A stretch of DNA of 36,407 nt, from contig JADKHH010000033.1 of assembly GCA_016721905.1 (NCBI GenBank), positions 410,001-446,407 on the forward strand, given 5' to 3'. How positions within the stretch are numbered: the first letter of the stretch is position 1; every line of letters starts with the position of its first letter. Origin of the DNA: Candidatus Opimibacter skivensis. GTDB taxonomy: Bacteria > Bacteroidota > Bacteroidia > Chitinophagales > Saprospiraceae. Under the pieces are notes generated by a model that was not told where the DNA came from, made no database searches, and was given only the letters and a program-made list of their open reading frames with translations. A program made the translations under genes and the position numbers. Positions 9,977 through 18,088 of the stretch are shown piece by piece.

Positions 9977-11050
9977 ATGTCCCATATCATCAACTTTTCA
10001 GCAGGACCTTCGATCTTACCCAAAGTCGTTTTTGAGGAAGCCTCCCAGGCTGTCCTGAATCTCAATGGCACCGGGCTTTCTATCCTGGAAGTGTCCCACC
10101 GTTCAGCTTATTTTGAGCCTATCTTGCATGAGGCCATGGCCCTCGTTCGGGAGCTACTTGGACTTCCGGATGATTATGAAGTTATGTTCCTCTCCGGTGG
10201 AGCGAGCACCCAGTTTTTTATGTCGGTCATGAACCTGCTGCCGGAAGGTAAAAAAGCAGCCTACGTGGACACCGGAGTTTGGTCCAGCAAAGCCATCCAT
10301 GAAGCCAAAATGATTGCTTCCATAGATGTGATTGCCAGTTCGAAGGATAAGAACTATAGCTATATCCCTAAGGGGTTTGATATTTCCCCTGATTTCGAAT
10401 ATCTCCATACGACCAGCAACAACACTATATATGGTACCCAGTATCAAAGCTGGCCTGACAGTCCCATCCCGATGGTTTGTGATATGTCTTCTGATATCTT
10501 TTCGAAGCCTATCGAACCACATCGCTTTGGCATGATTTACGCCGGTGCCCAGAAAAACCTGGGTCCTGCAGGGGTAACCCTCGTCATTGTGCGAAAAGAC
10601 ATGCTGGGAAAGATCAACAAGACACTCCCTACCATGCTGCGATATGAGACTCATATCCAGAATGAGTCCATGTATAATACACCTCCTGTGTTCCCGATCT
10701 ATGTCAGCATGCTGACGCTGAGATGGCTTAAAAACCTCGGCGGACTGGGCGCGATGCAGCAGATGAATGAAAGGAAGGCCAGGCATGTGTATGATGTTAT
10801 CGATTCTATACCATTTTACGTAGGGCATAGTGTGCCTGAAGACCGGTCAAGAATGAATGTCACCTTCAACCTCGAAGATGCCGCGCTCAACAAAGAGTTC
10901 CAGACCTATTGTGAAGAAGCCGGTTGTGACGGGCTGAAAGGACATAAATCAGTTGGAGGCTTCAGAGCTTCCATTTACAATGCCATGCCTGAAGACGGAG
11001 TGAAGATATTAGCTGAAGTCATGAAAGAGTTCGCATTGAAGCATGCGTAG
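9977..11050 (+). CDS. serC: phosphoserine aminotransferase
   Basis: SerC is a class V PLP-dependent aminotransferase that converts 3-phosphohydroxypyruvate and glutamate to phosphoserine in serine synthesis; it often also acts in vitamin B6 synthesis. At 357 residues it has full family length. The N-terminal INFSAGPSILP motif is diagnostic. FLSGGASTQF binds the cofactor phosphate, and the PLP lysine is Lys193 in AGAQKNLGPAG. The C-terminal GFRASIYNAMP motif is also typical. No serA or serB is adjacent. The gene overlaps the following metallopeptidase gene by 8 bp, suggesting translational coupling. Confidence 0.97.
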   Translation: MSHIINFSAGPSILPKVVFEEASQAVLNLNGTGLSILEVSHRSAYFEPILHEAMALVRELLGLPDDYEVMFLSGGASTQFFMSVMNLLPEGKKAAYVDTGVWSSKAIHEAKMIASIDVIASSKDKNYSYIPKGFDISPDFEYLHTTSNNTIYGTQYQSWPDSPIPMVCDMSSDIFSKPIEPHRFGMIYAGAQKNLGPAGVTLVIVRKDMLGKINKTLPTMLRYETHIQNESMYNTPPVFPIYVSMLTLRWLKNLGGLGAMQQMNERKARHVYDVIDSIPFYVGHSVPEDRSRMNVTFNLEDAALNKEFQTYCEEAGCDGLKGHKSVGGFRASIYNAMPEDGVKILAEVMKEFALKHA

Positions 11051-11789
11051 CCGGCAGACCCGCACGTCAGTTCGCTGGCAGGGCATTCACCTCCCACTTT
11101 TGATCATCGAAGAACCCAGGATTGATACGCGTGTATCGCTGGGCAAAACCTCTGCATACCTTCGGATACCCTATACTGCTCCAAGAGAGTTCAAGCAGGA
11201 AAAACTGATCTGGGCGAAAAAATGGTTGCTCGAGACTTTGACTGATAAACCAGAATTGGCTCAGCGTTTCAAAAACAAAGAATACCGGACCGGGCAGGTC
11301 ATTAAAACTGCTTTCAAAAGTTTCATCCTGCACCTGTCAACCAACAATGCAAAGTCAACAGGGACAGCACGTGTAGAAGATAACAACCTTATCCTGAGTC
11401 TCCCGAAGCTGGAAAACAATGATTACTACACCCGGGATTTCGTCAATACGCTGATATCAAAGGGAATCTCTGCTGATCTCCTGCCTGCTTTCACTGAACG
11501 GGTGCATGACTACAACCGGATTCATTTTAAAGAGCGGATCAACAGCATAAGACTGAAATATATCCATAGCCGCTGGGGCAGTTGTGCAAATACCGGTAAT
11601 ATCAATTTTTCCACTAAAATATTACTGGCTCCAACCAATATCATGGACCACATCATCATCCATGAGCTGGCGCATCTAAAAGAGATGAACCACGGACCCC
11701 GCTTCTGGAAGTGGGTGGAGAAGGGGGATCCGGACTACCAGAAGCATGAGGCATGGTTGAAGAAGTTTGGGGACAAGCTTGATTTCTAA
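11043..11789 (+). CDS. YgjP/SprT-like zinc metallopeptidase (DUF45 family)
   Basis: The protein has 248 residues and is cytosolic with no signal peptide. The zinc motif HELAH (residues 207-211) is followed by a third ligand in NHGPRFW (His217), and the preceding SRWGSC motif is characteristic of YgjP-like proteins. The family's substrate is uncertain; members have been linked to restriction/DNA-repair loci or to general proteolysis, but nothing here points to either. The ATG at 11043 lies inside the 3' end of serC (8-bp overlap), so the two genes are probably co-translated even though no functional link is evident. Confidence 0.88.
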   Translation: MRSRQTRTSVRWQGIHLPLLIIEEPRIDTRVSLGKTSAYLRIPYTAPREFKQEKLIWAKKWLLETLTDKPELAQRFKNKEYRTGQVIKTAFKSFILHLSTNNAKSTGTARVEDNNLILSLPKLENNDYYTRDFVNTLISKGISADLLPAFTERVHDYNRIHFKERINSIRLKYIHSRWGSCANTGNINFSTKILLAPTNIMDHIIIHELAHLKEMNHGPRFWKWVEKGDPDYQKHEAWLKKFGDKLDF

Positions 11790-11824
11790 AGTGAAGAGTG
11801 AAAAGTGAAAAATGAAGAGTGATC
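11790..11824. repeat. GTGAA(A/G)-word low-complexity spacer
   Basis: The gap holds AGTGAAGAGTGAAAAGTGAAAAATGAAGAGTG-like wording, that is, five near copies of a 7-8 bp unit directly after the metallopeptidase stop codon. It belongs to the same class of stammering spacers as the other gaps in this window. Confidence 0.5.
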
Positions 11825-11832
11825 TTTAGGCT

Positions 11833-14355
11833 ATGATTCGATTACTCCAGATAACCATCCTCTGTTTCCTTTTTTCTTGCAAGGATGAAAAGGCTCCTGA
11901 CACCGATACTGCTATTGCAGAACCAAAATCAAATGACTGGATATTTATGCAGCGGGTATATCCTGCGGGGCAGATTGAACCGGCATCTTATAAAGCAGTC
12001 AGGGCATTTAGACAACAGAAAGAGATTGCCTTGCAAGCCAGGCATAACCGTTCAGGCTGGGAATATACGGGAGCCACCAATGTAGGCGGACGAGTCACTG
12101 ATGTAGAAATATTAAAGTCTAATCCAAACGTATATTATGCTGGTGCAGCTTCTGGTGGAGTATTTAAATCAGAAAATGCTGGAGGCTCCTGGCAGCCTTT
12201 ATTTGATAGTCAACTTGCTTTGTCTATCGGGGACATAGCGATAGCACCTGCTAATGAAGAAATAATCTATGTCGGGACGGGAGAACCCAATGCGGGCGGA
12301 GGTTCTATTGCGTATGATGGTAATGGAGTGTACCGTTCTGACAACGGTGGTGATACCTGGTCTCATCTTGGGCTTGAGGATATCGGTTCGGTGGGCAAGA
12401 TCATCGTCCATCCTGAAAATCCTGATATAGCATTTGTGGCGGCTATGGGGCATTTGTTTACCAGCGGACCGGAAAGAGGGCTCTACCGCACAACCGATGG
12501 TGGACAGCAATGGGAGAAAGTGCTATTCATCAATGATTCTACCGGCATCATCGACCTTGCGATGCATCCGACGAATCCTGAAATAATCTATGCGGCTGCA
12601 TGGCAACGTGTACGCACTGCCTATCGAAGGGCTTATGGCGGTCCATCATCTGGTATCTATAAATCACAAGATGGTGGAGAGACCTGGCAAAAACTGATAT
12701 CAGGCCTTCCTGAAGCCGGGGGGCGAATTGGCATAACGATTTCTCCTGCTGATCCGGATATTCTTTACGCTATGTACGAGGATGAATTCACCGGGTACCT
12801 CAAAGGCATTTACCGCTCGAATAATAATGGGAATACCTGGACGACCAGAAGTCTCGCTGGCATCATAGATCCACCTTATTCTTATTGGTTTGGAAAAATC
12901 ATAGCAGATCCTATTGATACCAATACGGTGTACTTAACCAGTCTCGATCTATATAAATCAACGAATGGCGGGATGATTTGGAATGGTATATTGACCAACA
13001 TGCATCTGGATCAACATTCAGTCGCATTCGATCCGGACAATCCGGCTATCATTCTGGTGGGAAATGACGGGGGTGTATATCGTAGTGGGGATGGCGTGTT
13101 TGATGATGCTATCCATTTGAATACATTGCCGATCACACAATTCTATACCTGTGAAATTGATCGCTCTTTTCCTGAGCGATTGTACGGAGGGGCACAGGAT
13201 AATGGCACAGTAAGGACAATGACAGGTTCACCAAATGATTGGCAAAATATTTATCCCGGAGACGGCTTTCGTGTCCTGGTTGATCCTATAGACAATAGAT
13301 ATGTCTATGCGGAATATCAATATGGGGTCTTTGGGAGATCCACCAATGGCGGGTCATCATTCGATATTGCCCTGGATGGAATAATACCGGGAGATCGATT
13401 TAACTGGAACACACCAGCAGTCTTGAATCCAATTGACCCATCCATCTTATACATCGGCAGCCAACGTCTCTACAAATCTGAAAACCGTGCTGAAAGCTGG
13501 ATGGCGATCAGTCCGGATCTCACTGAAAATAATTCGCCTGAGGTCTCGCCGTATGGCACTATAACTACCATCGCTGTATCGCCGGTCAATGACCAGATCA
13601 TATATGTAGGTACAGACAACAGCAATGTGCAGGTGACAGCAGATGGTGGCAATACCTGGACATTGATTTCCTCATCGCTGCCTGACAGATGGGTCACCAG
13701 TGTAGCGGCAGATCCTGCCGATCAGCATACAGCCTATGTGACCTTCTCTGGATATAGATTTGGAGAAAGTGTCTCACATATCTACAAGACGGAAGACCTG
13801 GGTGCTTCTTGGACATCAATTTCAGGTGACTTACCAGATATGCCGGTCAATGACCTGATTGTTACTCCTTCTCTCAGACACCTGTATATAGCGACCGACA
13901 TTGGTGTATTGTATTCAACCGATAAGGGGTTGCATTGGGAACTAGTCAGTAATGGACTTCCGAATGTGGTTATTACAGACATCACCTATCATGCAGCGGA
14001 TAATATATTGGTTGCAGCCACCTATGGTCGTGGAATGTATAAAATATCTCCTGAAGCTGAAATCACATCAGTTGAAAATGCAGTTGGTGGAAATCCTCTC
14101 AGCATAAAAGCGTATCCAAATCCCTTTGTCGAGCAAATCACGGTCGAATTCAATGTGTCCAATAGGCAAGTCTATACACTGGAGATGATTGATCTTGACG
14201 GAAAACTGATAAAGACTGTCTATCATGGTTCGCTACACATAGGATTGCACTCATTTAATGTGGATGCCGGTTCAGTTCCGGCTGGGATTTATTTTATCAG
14301 TGTGAGTGGTGCGGATCGTTTTTGCGATTCAATTATGATGCTATGTCGGGATTAG
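11833..14355 (+). CDS. exported BNR/sortilin-like beta-propeller protein with T9SS sorting domain
   Basis: The protein has 840 residues. The N-terminus (MIRLLQITILCFLFSCKD) is a short signal with a lipobox-like LFSC, Cys16. About twelve Asp-box (BNR) units follow, with the pattern S-x-D/N-x-G-x-x-W, for example SENAGGSW, SDNGGDTW, SQDGGETW, TADGGNTW and TEDLGASW. They are spread over residues 90-745 and fit two sortilin/xyloglucanase-like beta-propellers. The last 80 residues form a type A T9SS C-terminal domain (AYPNPF, then LDGKLI, then PAGIYFISV). The role is probably a secreted or surface binding protein or glycan hydrolase; no catalytic residues can be assigned. The combination of a lipobox with a T9SS domain is odd (see findings). 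Confidence 0.87.
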   Translation: MIRLLQITILCFLFSCKDEKAPDTDTAIAEPKSNDWIFMQRVYPAGQIEPASYKAVRAFRQQKEIALQARHNRSGWEYTGATNVGGRVTDVEILKSNPNVYYAGAASGGVFKSENAGGSWQPLFDSQLALSIGDIAIAPANEEIIYVGTGEPNAGGGSIAYDGNGVYRSDNGGDTWSHLGLEDIGSVGKIIVHPENPDIAFVAAMGHLFTSGPERGLYRTTDGGQQWEKVLFINDSTGIIDLAMHPTNPEIIYAAAWQRVRTAYRRAYGGPSSGIYKSQDGGETWQKLISGLPEAGGRIGITISPADPDILYAMYEDEFTGYLKGIYRSNNNGNTWTTRSLAGIIDPPYSYWFGKIIADPIDTNTVYLTSLDLYKSTNGGMIWNGILTNMHLDQHSVAFDPDNPAIILVGNDGGVYRSGDGVFDDAIHLNTLPITQFYTCEIDRSFPERLYGGAQDNGTVRTMTGSPNDWQNIYPGDGFRVLVDPIDNRYVYAEYQYGVFGRSTNGGSSFDIALDGIIPGDRFNWNTPAVLNPIDPSILYIGSQRLYKSENRAESWMAISPDLTENNSPEVSPYGTITTIAVSPVNDQIIYVGTDNSNVQVTADGGNTWTLISSSLPDRWVTSVAADPADQHTAYVTFSGYRFGESVSHIYKTEDLGASWTSISGDLPDMPVNDLIVTPSLRHLYIATDIGVLYSTDKGLHWELVSNGLPNVVITDITYHAADNILVAATYGRGMYKISPEAEITSVENAVGGNPLSIKAYPNPFVEQITVEFNVSNRQVYTLEMIDLDGKLIKTVYHGSLHIGLHSFNVDAGSVPAGIYFISVSGADRFCDSIMMLCRD

Positions 14356-14388
14356 AATCAGGTCTCACCTCAAACAAAATGGATTAAT

Positions 14389-14577
14389 ATGATCGACAGA
14401 ATGGAATACGGAGAATTTGTCGGATCAGTGCATTACTCCGCCAAGGATGATGTGTTGTTTGGAAAAATAGAAGGGATCAACGACCTGATCACTTTTGAAG
14501 GTGGTTCCGTCAAAGAGTTGAGAAAAGCATTTAAAGAAGCAGTGGAGGATTATGTATCATTACAACCTTTGACTTGA
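14389..14577 (+). CDS. HicB-like antitoxin fold, truncated and orphan
   Basis: The protein has 62 residues. The pattern MEYGEFVGSVHYSAKDDVLFGKIEGINDLITFEG, broken by no gaps, is the partial RNase H-like core of HicB antitoxins, followed by a helix (VKELRKAFKEAVEDYV). Usual HicB proteins of this subgroup continue for about 45 residues into a DNA-binding RHH/HTH domain. Here a stop follows VSLQPLT, and no frame downstream restores the missing part. No HicA-like partner is seen within 1 kb on either side. ATG codons at 14389 and 14401 are both possible starts. It lies 33 bp after the BNR gene. Function as an antitoxin is doubtful; it may be a relic or a stand-alone regulator. Confidence 0.7.
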   Translation: MIDRMEYGEFVGSVHYSAKDDVLFGKIEGINDLITFEGGSVKELRKAFKEAVEDYVSLQPLT

Positions 14578-14612
14578 TCATAATGTTATTTGAACAAATA
14601 CCTTCATCGAAT

Positions 14613-15155
14613 ATGACCGCCATTTCAAGCACCTTGACTTATTTCCTTTTATGCTTCAATTTCATTTCCTGCACACCATCCACGGTACCTGTGGACCAGA
14701 AGACTACATCGGAAAACGCAGACAAGGAAAATCCATACTACTCCCGCACTGATACAACGATCTTGAAGGTGTCAGATGCCGAATGGAAAAAGATACTTTC
14801 GGATGAAGTGTATCATGTCGCCCGGGAGCAAGGCACTGAGCGGGCGTTCACCGGAAAGTATTGGGATCACAAAGGGATAGGAACCTATTACTGTGCTGTC
14901 TGCGGCAATGCCCTCTTTAAATCCGATGGCAAGTTTGCGAGCGAATGCGGTTGGCCCAGCTTTTTTGAAACCATGCGGACTACTTCTGTCACCTACAAAG
15001 AAGATCGTTCACACAACATGGAACGCATCGAAGTCAATTGCGGCAGATGTGCCTCTCACCTGGGACATCTGTTTGATGACGGCCCTCCTCCGACGTACAA
15101 GCGGTATTGTATGAATTCGATTGTATTGGAGTTTGAACCGGAGGCTAAGGAATAA
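14613..15155 (+). CDS. msrB: lipoprotein peptide-methionine (R)-S-oxide reductase
   Basis: MsrB reduces methionine-R-sulfoxide in damaged proteins. From the ATG at 14613 the product has 180 residues, with a lipoprotein signal (TYFLLCFNFISC), placing the enzyme in the periplasm or outer membrane. In-frame TTG (14574) and ATG (14583) codons exist upstream but would put extra polar residues before the signal. The zinc site is two CxxC pairs, Cys94/Cys97 (CAVC) and Cys143/Cys146 (CGRC). The catalytic selenocysteine-equivalent is Cys166 in RYCMNS, and the likely resolving Cys is Cys112 in ECGWPSFF. The GHLFDDGPPPT loop is also typical. The upstream hicB-like gene ends 35 bp before the chosen start. 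Confidence 0.93.
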   Translation: MTAISSTLTYFLLCFNFISCTPSTVPVDQKTTSENADKENPYYSRTDTTILKVSDAEWKKILSDEVYHVAREQGTERAFTGKYWDHKGIGTYYCAVCGNALFKSDGKFASECGWPSFFETMRTTSVTYKEDRSHNMERIEVNCGRCASHLGHLFDDGPPPTYKRYCMNSIVLEFEPEAKE

Positions 15156-15160
15156 TACTT

Positions 15161-15184
15161 CCCCCTTTTAGGGGGCCAGGGGGT
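15161..15184. repeat. CCCCC-TTTTA-GGGGG palindromic spacer
   Basis: A five-base C/G stem with loop TTTTA is followed by CCAGGGGG. A related CCCCTAAAGGGG palindrome occurs at 31681-31692. Such C/G-tract palindromes are common intergenic elements in this phylum; here it lies between msrB and cysH and could act as a weak terminator or processing hairpin. Confidence 0.5.
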
Positions 15185-15215
15185 ATAACGGAATTACCCC
15201 TAACTTTGCCCCTTC

Positions 15216-15899
15216 ATGGCAGAAACAAACATTTCAACGCTCATCGATCGCATCGGCGAAAAACTGGATGGATACAAATCCGCTGGTCTATCCTCTTTTG
15301 TCAGTTCATCTTTCCAGTCCCATAGTCTACCCTTGTTACATATCATCAGCAGGTTCCAACCGGAGATACCTGTATATTTCCTTAATACCGGCTTTCACTT
15401 TCCGGAGACCATGGCGTTTCGCCATGTGATCGCAGACCTGATGGGACTGAATATCATCGATGTAGCATCGCCTGTATCGAAATCAGGGCAGCGCGATGAC
15501 CAGGGCAAGTTTTTCTTTGTCAACAATCCAGATCATTGCTGCTATCTCAACAAGGTACTGCCCATGGAACCCGTCATCGCACAACACGATGTATGGATCA
15601 ATGGCGTGCGCAGGGATCAAACCAAATTCAGAGCCACCCTTCTCGAAGAAGAACCCCTGGCAGATGGAAAGTTGCGTTATCATCCGATGCTCGACTGGAC
15701 CTCTAAGATGATCTGGGAATATCGTACAGAACATAATCTCCCTGAACATCCCCTCGAAGCGCAAGGCTATCTGAGTATCGGTTGCATGCCCTGCACCCGC
15801 TCCTTCCAGGAATCCACCGGCGCACGACAAGGCAGATGGGCGGGAATGTCGAAGGAGGAATGCGGGATACAAACGGAATTTGTAAAGGCGAAGGCGTAA
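15216..15899 (+). CDS. cysH: assimilatory APS/PAPS reductase, iron-sulfur type
   Basis: CysH reduces activated sulfate (adenylyl sulfate or its 3'-phospho form) to sulfite using thioredoxin. The product has 227 residues. It carries the paired cysteines Cys108-Cys109 (HCCYLNK) and Cys190/Cys193 (GCMPC), which ligate a [4Fe-4S] cluster and mark the APS-type branch. The C-terminal catalytic Cys216 sits in EECGIQ, where most homologues have ECG(I/L)H. NTGFHFPET and the GVRRDQT loop are nucleotide-site motifs. No other sulfate-assimilation gene (cysD, cysN, sat) is in the window. It lies 60 bp downstream of msrB, so co-transcription is possible. The TAA stop is followed directly by a repeat spacer. 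Confidence 0.93.
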   Translation: MAETNISTLIDRIGEKLDGYKSAGLSSFVSSSFQSHSLPLLHIISRFQPEIPVYFLNTGFHFPETMAFRHVIADLMGLNIIDVASPVSKSGQRDDQGKFFFVNNPDHCCYLNKVLPMEPVIAQHDVWINGVRRDQTKFRATLLEEEPLADGKLRYHPMLDWTSKMIWEYRTEHNLPEHPLEAQGYLSIGCMPCTRSFQESTGARQGRWAGMSKEECGIQTEFVKAKA

Positions 15900-15902
15900 G
15901 AA

Positions 15903-16132
15903 GAGGCTGAGGCGCCTGAGTCGCCAGATGCCAGATACCAGACTCGCAGATGCCAGACGAAGGCTGAGGCGAAGGCTGAGGCGAAGGAATTGAAATTGAG
16001 ATATCAGATGCCAGACACGCAGATGCCAGACGCATGACACGTTCAAAACTCACAACTCAGTAAATTTATGATCACATAAAACCTCTCACGTTCTCACGCT
16101 TCTCACTCTCTTACTCTCTCACTCTCTTACAC
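15903..16132. repeat. short-word repeat spacer (AGATGCCAGA, GAGGCGAAGGCT, CTCTCAC words)
   Basis: This 233-bp gap contains four to five copies of (C/A)AGATGCCAGA(C/T), three of GAAGGCTGAGGC, then a run of TCTCAC/TTACTC words ending at the start codon of the epimerase gene. The minus strand stays open across part of it, but the translation is repetitive Leu/Arg/Ser sequence with no coding character. Confidence 0.65.
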
Positions 16133-17050
16133 ATGAAAATACTCATCACCGGTGGTGCCGGCTATATCGGATACAGCGTCGTCAAGCAACTACTCGAGGA
16201 TGTTGGGAACGTCCATTCTATTGCGATCTATGACAACCTATCGAGGCGGAACTTCAGTTTCTTTACGGAAGCCAAATTTGATCACAAGCCTGTCAAACTG
16301 ATCCAGGGAGATATCCTGGATGGCAGGTCGCTGCAAAAGGCGCTGGAGGGGATCGATTGTGTAGTACATCTGGCTGCCAGGGTCACAACTCCTTTTGCTG
16401 ATGCAGATGCGCACTCCTTCGACCAGGTCAATCACTGGGGGACAGCCCAACTCGCCTATGCGATTGAAAAATCATCGGTATCCAAAGTGGTCTACATGAG
16501 CAGTATCTCTATCTATGGCAACCATCCGGTGCCAGTCGATGAGGATATCGTCCCCAATCCACACTCTTTCTACGGGAGATCAAAATGGGATGGAGAAAAG
16601 CAAATCAGTGTGCTCAGCAGGGACAGAGAAGTGATCATCCTACGATCAGGTAATGTCTATGGCTACAATCCATCTTACCGGATTGATGCGGTGGTGAACC
16701 GCTTTCTGTTCCAGGCGAACTTCCTTGGCAAGATCACCATCAACGGAACCGGAGACCAGCATCGCAGCTTCATCCATGTGGACAAACTGGCAGCGGTCAC
16801 CACGAAAGCAGTTGATGGCCAGGTAGCTTCAGGGATCTATAATGTAGTGGAGCACAACCTCACCATCAATGAAATAGCCTCCAAAGTGCAGGCCTTATAC
16901 CCCGGGCTGGATATCATCTATGCCAACTTTAATATCAAGATGAAAGACATGGTCACCGCACTGCCCTCGAGGATATGGTCGCAGGTCCACCTGAACCCAG
17001 CGACCTTTGAGCAGGAACTGGTGCAATTCAAATCCCACTTTTCGTTTTAA
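16133..17050 (+). CDS. NAD-dependent sugar epimerase/dehydratase
   Basis: This is an extended short-chain dehydrogenase of 305 residues. GGAGYIG (residues 6-12) is the NAD-binding glycine motif; DILDG and HLAA are the adenine-contact motifs. SSISIYG supplies the catalytic Ser region and YGRSK the Tyr/Lys pair. It probably epimerises, reduces or dehydrates a nucleotide sugar for envelope polysaccharide; the exact substrate cannot be named. Directly downstream is the GT5-like gene after a 195-bp gap holding a -7 box, so the two are likely separate units. Confidence 0.85.
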   Translation: MKILITGGAGYIGYSVVKQLLEDVGNVHSIAIYDNLSRRNFSFFTEAKFDHKPVKLIQGDILDGRSLQKALEGIDCVVHLAARVTTPFADADAHSFDQVNHWGTAQLAYAIEKSSVSKVVYMSSISIYGNHPVPVDEDIVPNPHSFYGRSKWDGEKQISVLSRDREVIILRSGNVYGYNPSYRIDAVVNRFLFQANFLGKITINGTGDQHRSFIHVDKLAAVTTKAVDGQVASGIYNVVEHNLTINEIASKVQALYPGLDIIYANFNIKMKDMVTALPSRIWSQVHLNPATFEQELVQFKSHFSF

Positions 17051-17171
17051 TCTACTGATTGATAGATTTTTACATATACCATTTTCATACCGGCCGCTAT
17101 TTTCTTTCAAAGTGGGCTGATTTTCAGGTGTTTAATATTGGACAGGTCAATGGTTTTCGCTTATTAATAGC

Positions 17172-17179
17172 TATCTTTG
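17172..17179 (+). promoter_or_regulatory. candidate -7 box before the GT5-like gene
   Basis: TATCTTTG matches TAnnTTTG exactly. Transcription from it would give a leader of about 60 nt that contains a small GAGCC-GAAAG-GGCTC hairpin (17190-17204) before the start codon at 17246. No clear -33 element is seen. Confidence 0.4.
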
Positions 17180-17245
17180 CTGCCCTTTGAGCCGAAAGGG
17201 CTCATTCAGGTGCATACCATTTGATGACCTTAGGATATCGTAATA

Positions 17246-18058
17246 ATGAGCATTAAGAAACGCGTGCTATTCCTTACGCAGGAAATGTCACCCTATACTG
17301 ATCTTACAGAAATTTCAGAAATTTTAAAGAAACTACCGCTGTACACCCAGGACAACGGTATGGAGATCAGGGTGTTAATGCCTCGCTTCGGCAGCATCAA
17401 CGAGCGGAGACATAGATTGCATGAGGTGGTAAGGTTGTCGGGGATGAATATCATCATCAATGACGATGATTATCCGCTGATCATCAAGGTGGCTTCATTA
17501 CCAGGTGCCCGTCTTCAGGTATATTTCCTGGACAATGAGGAGTTTTTCAAGCGGAAATTCATGTTTGAAGACCAGGCCGAAAAACTCTACGATGACAACC
17601 AGGATCGTATGGTTTTCTTTTGCAAAGGCGCAGTGGAGACGGTACGCAAATTTGGCTGGGCACCTGATATCGTTCATTGCCACGGCTGGATGACCTCTTT
17701 AGTGCCTTTTTACCTGCGGACCGCCTATAAAGATGATCCGCTTTTCAAGAAAAGCAAGATTATCACTTCCCTATACAATGAGAGTCTGGAATCCAATTTT
17801 AACAAGGATTTCTTCACCAAGGCTTCCATCAATAATCTTCAGCCTAAGGACCTTCAGGCATACCAAAACGGCGCAGATGGCGTTAATCTCCACAAGGGAG
17901 CGATTGCCTATTCAGATGCCTTAATCCAGGGCACTGAAAAACTGGAAGCTTCCCTTGCCAAGGAAGCAAAAGCCTCCAAGAAGCCAATGCTCGATTATCA
18001 GGGGGAAGACACCTTATTGAAGGCATATTTCGATTTCTATAAAGAGCTGATGAATTAA
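17246..18058 (+). CDS. stand-alone glycogen-synthase-type (GT5) N-terminal domain protein
   Basis: The protein has 270 residues and resembles only the N-terminal Rossmann half of glycogen/starch synthase: an opening RVLFLTQEMSP, a mid-domain DIVHCHGW near residues 141-148, and a PFYLRTAY helix. True GT5 enzymes are about 480 residues, with a second GT-B domain; that is absent here. The ADP-glucose-binding K-T-G-G motif that should follow the first strand is replaced by D-L-T-E (residues 19-22), and the HD-W motif has Gly for Asp. The protein is therefore unlikely to be a glycogen synthase on its own. It sits 30 bp upstream of a DUF4270 lipoprotein gene, followed by glmS, an order I recall from other Bacteroidota. 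Its function is unknown; an assembly partner or sugar sensor is possible. Confidence 0.8.
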   Translation: MSIKKRVLFLTQEMSPYTDLTEISEILKKLPLYTQDNGMEIRVLMPRFGSINERRHRLHEVVRLSGMNIIINDDDYPLIIKVASLPGARLQVYFLDNEEFFKRKFMFEDQAEKLYDDNQDRMVFFCKGAVETVRKFGWAPDIVHCHGWMTSLVPFYLRTAYKDDPLFKKSKIITSLYNESLESNFNKDFFTKASINNLQPKDLQAYQNGADGVNLHKGAIAYSDALIQGTEKLEASLAKEAKASKKPMLDYQGEDTLLKAYFDFYKELMN

Positions 18059-18088
18059 CACCAGTTCTATCGAAGCACGGATAGTTTT

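Noticed and set aside
10154..10828. Long minus-strand open frame inside serC
   Set aside because: It lies wholly within the well-conserved serC gene and its translation has no recognisable protein character.
15483..16046. Minus-strand open frame spanning the end of cysH and the repeat spacer
   Set aside because: Half is antisense to cysH and the rest is repetitive Leu/Arg/Ser from the spacer words.
17246..18058. Annotation as glgA glycogen synthase
   Set aside because: The second GT-B domain and the K-T-G-G motif are missing and the HD-W motif is altered, so enzymatic activity cannot be claimed.
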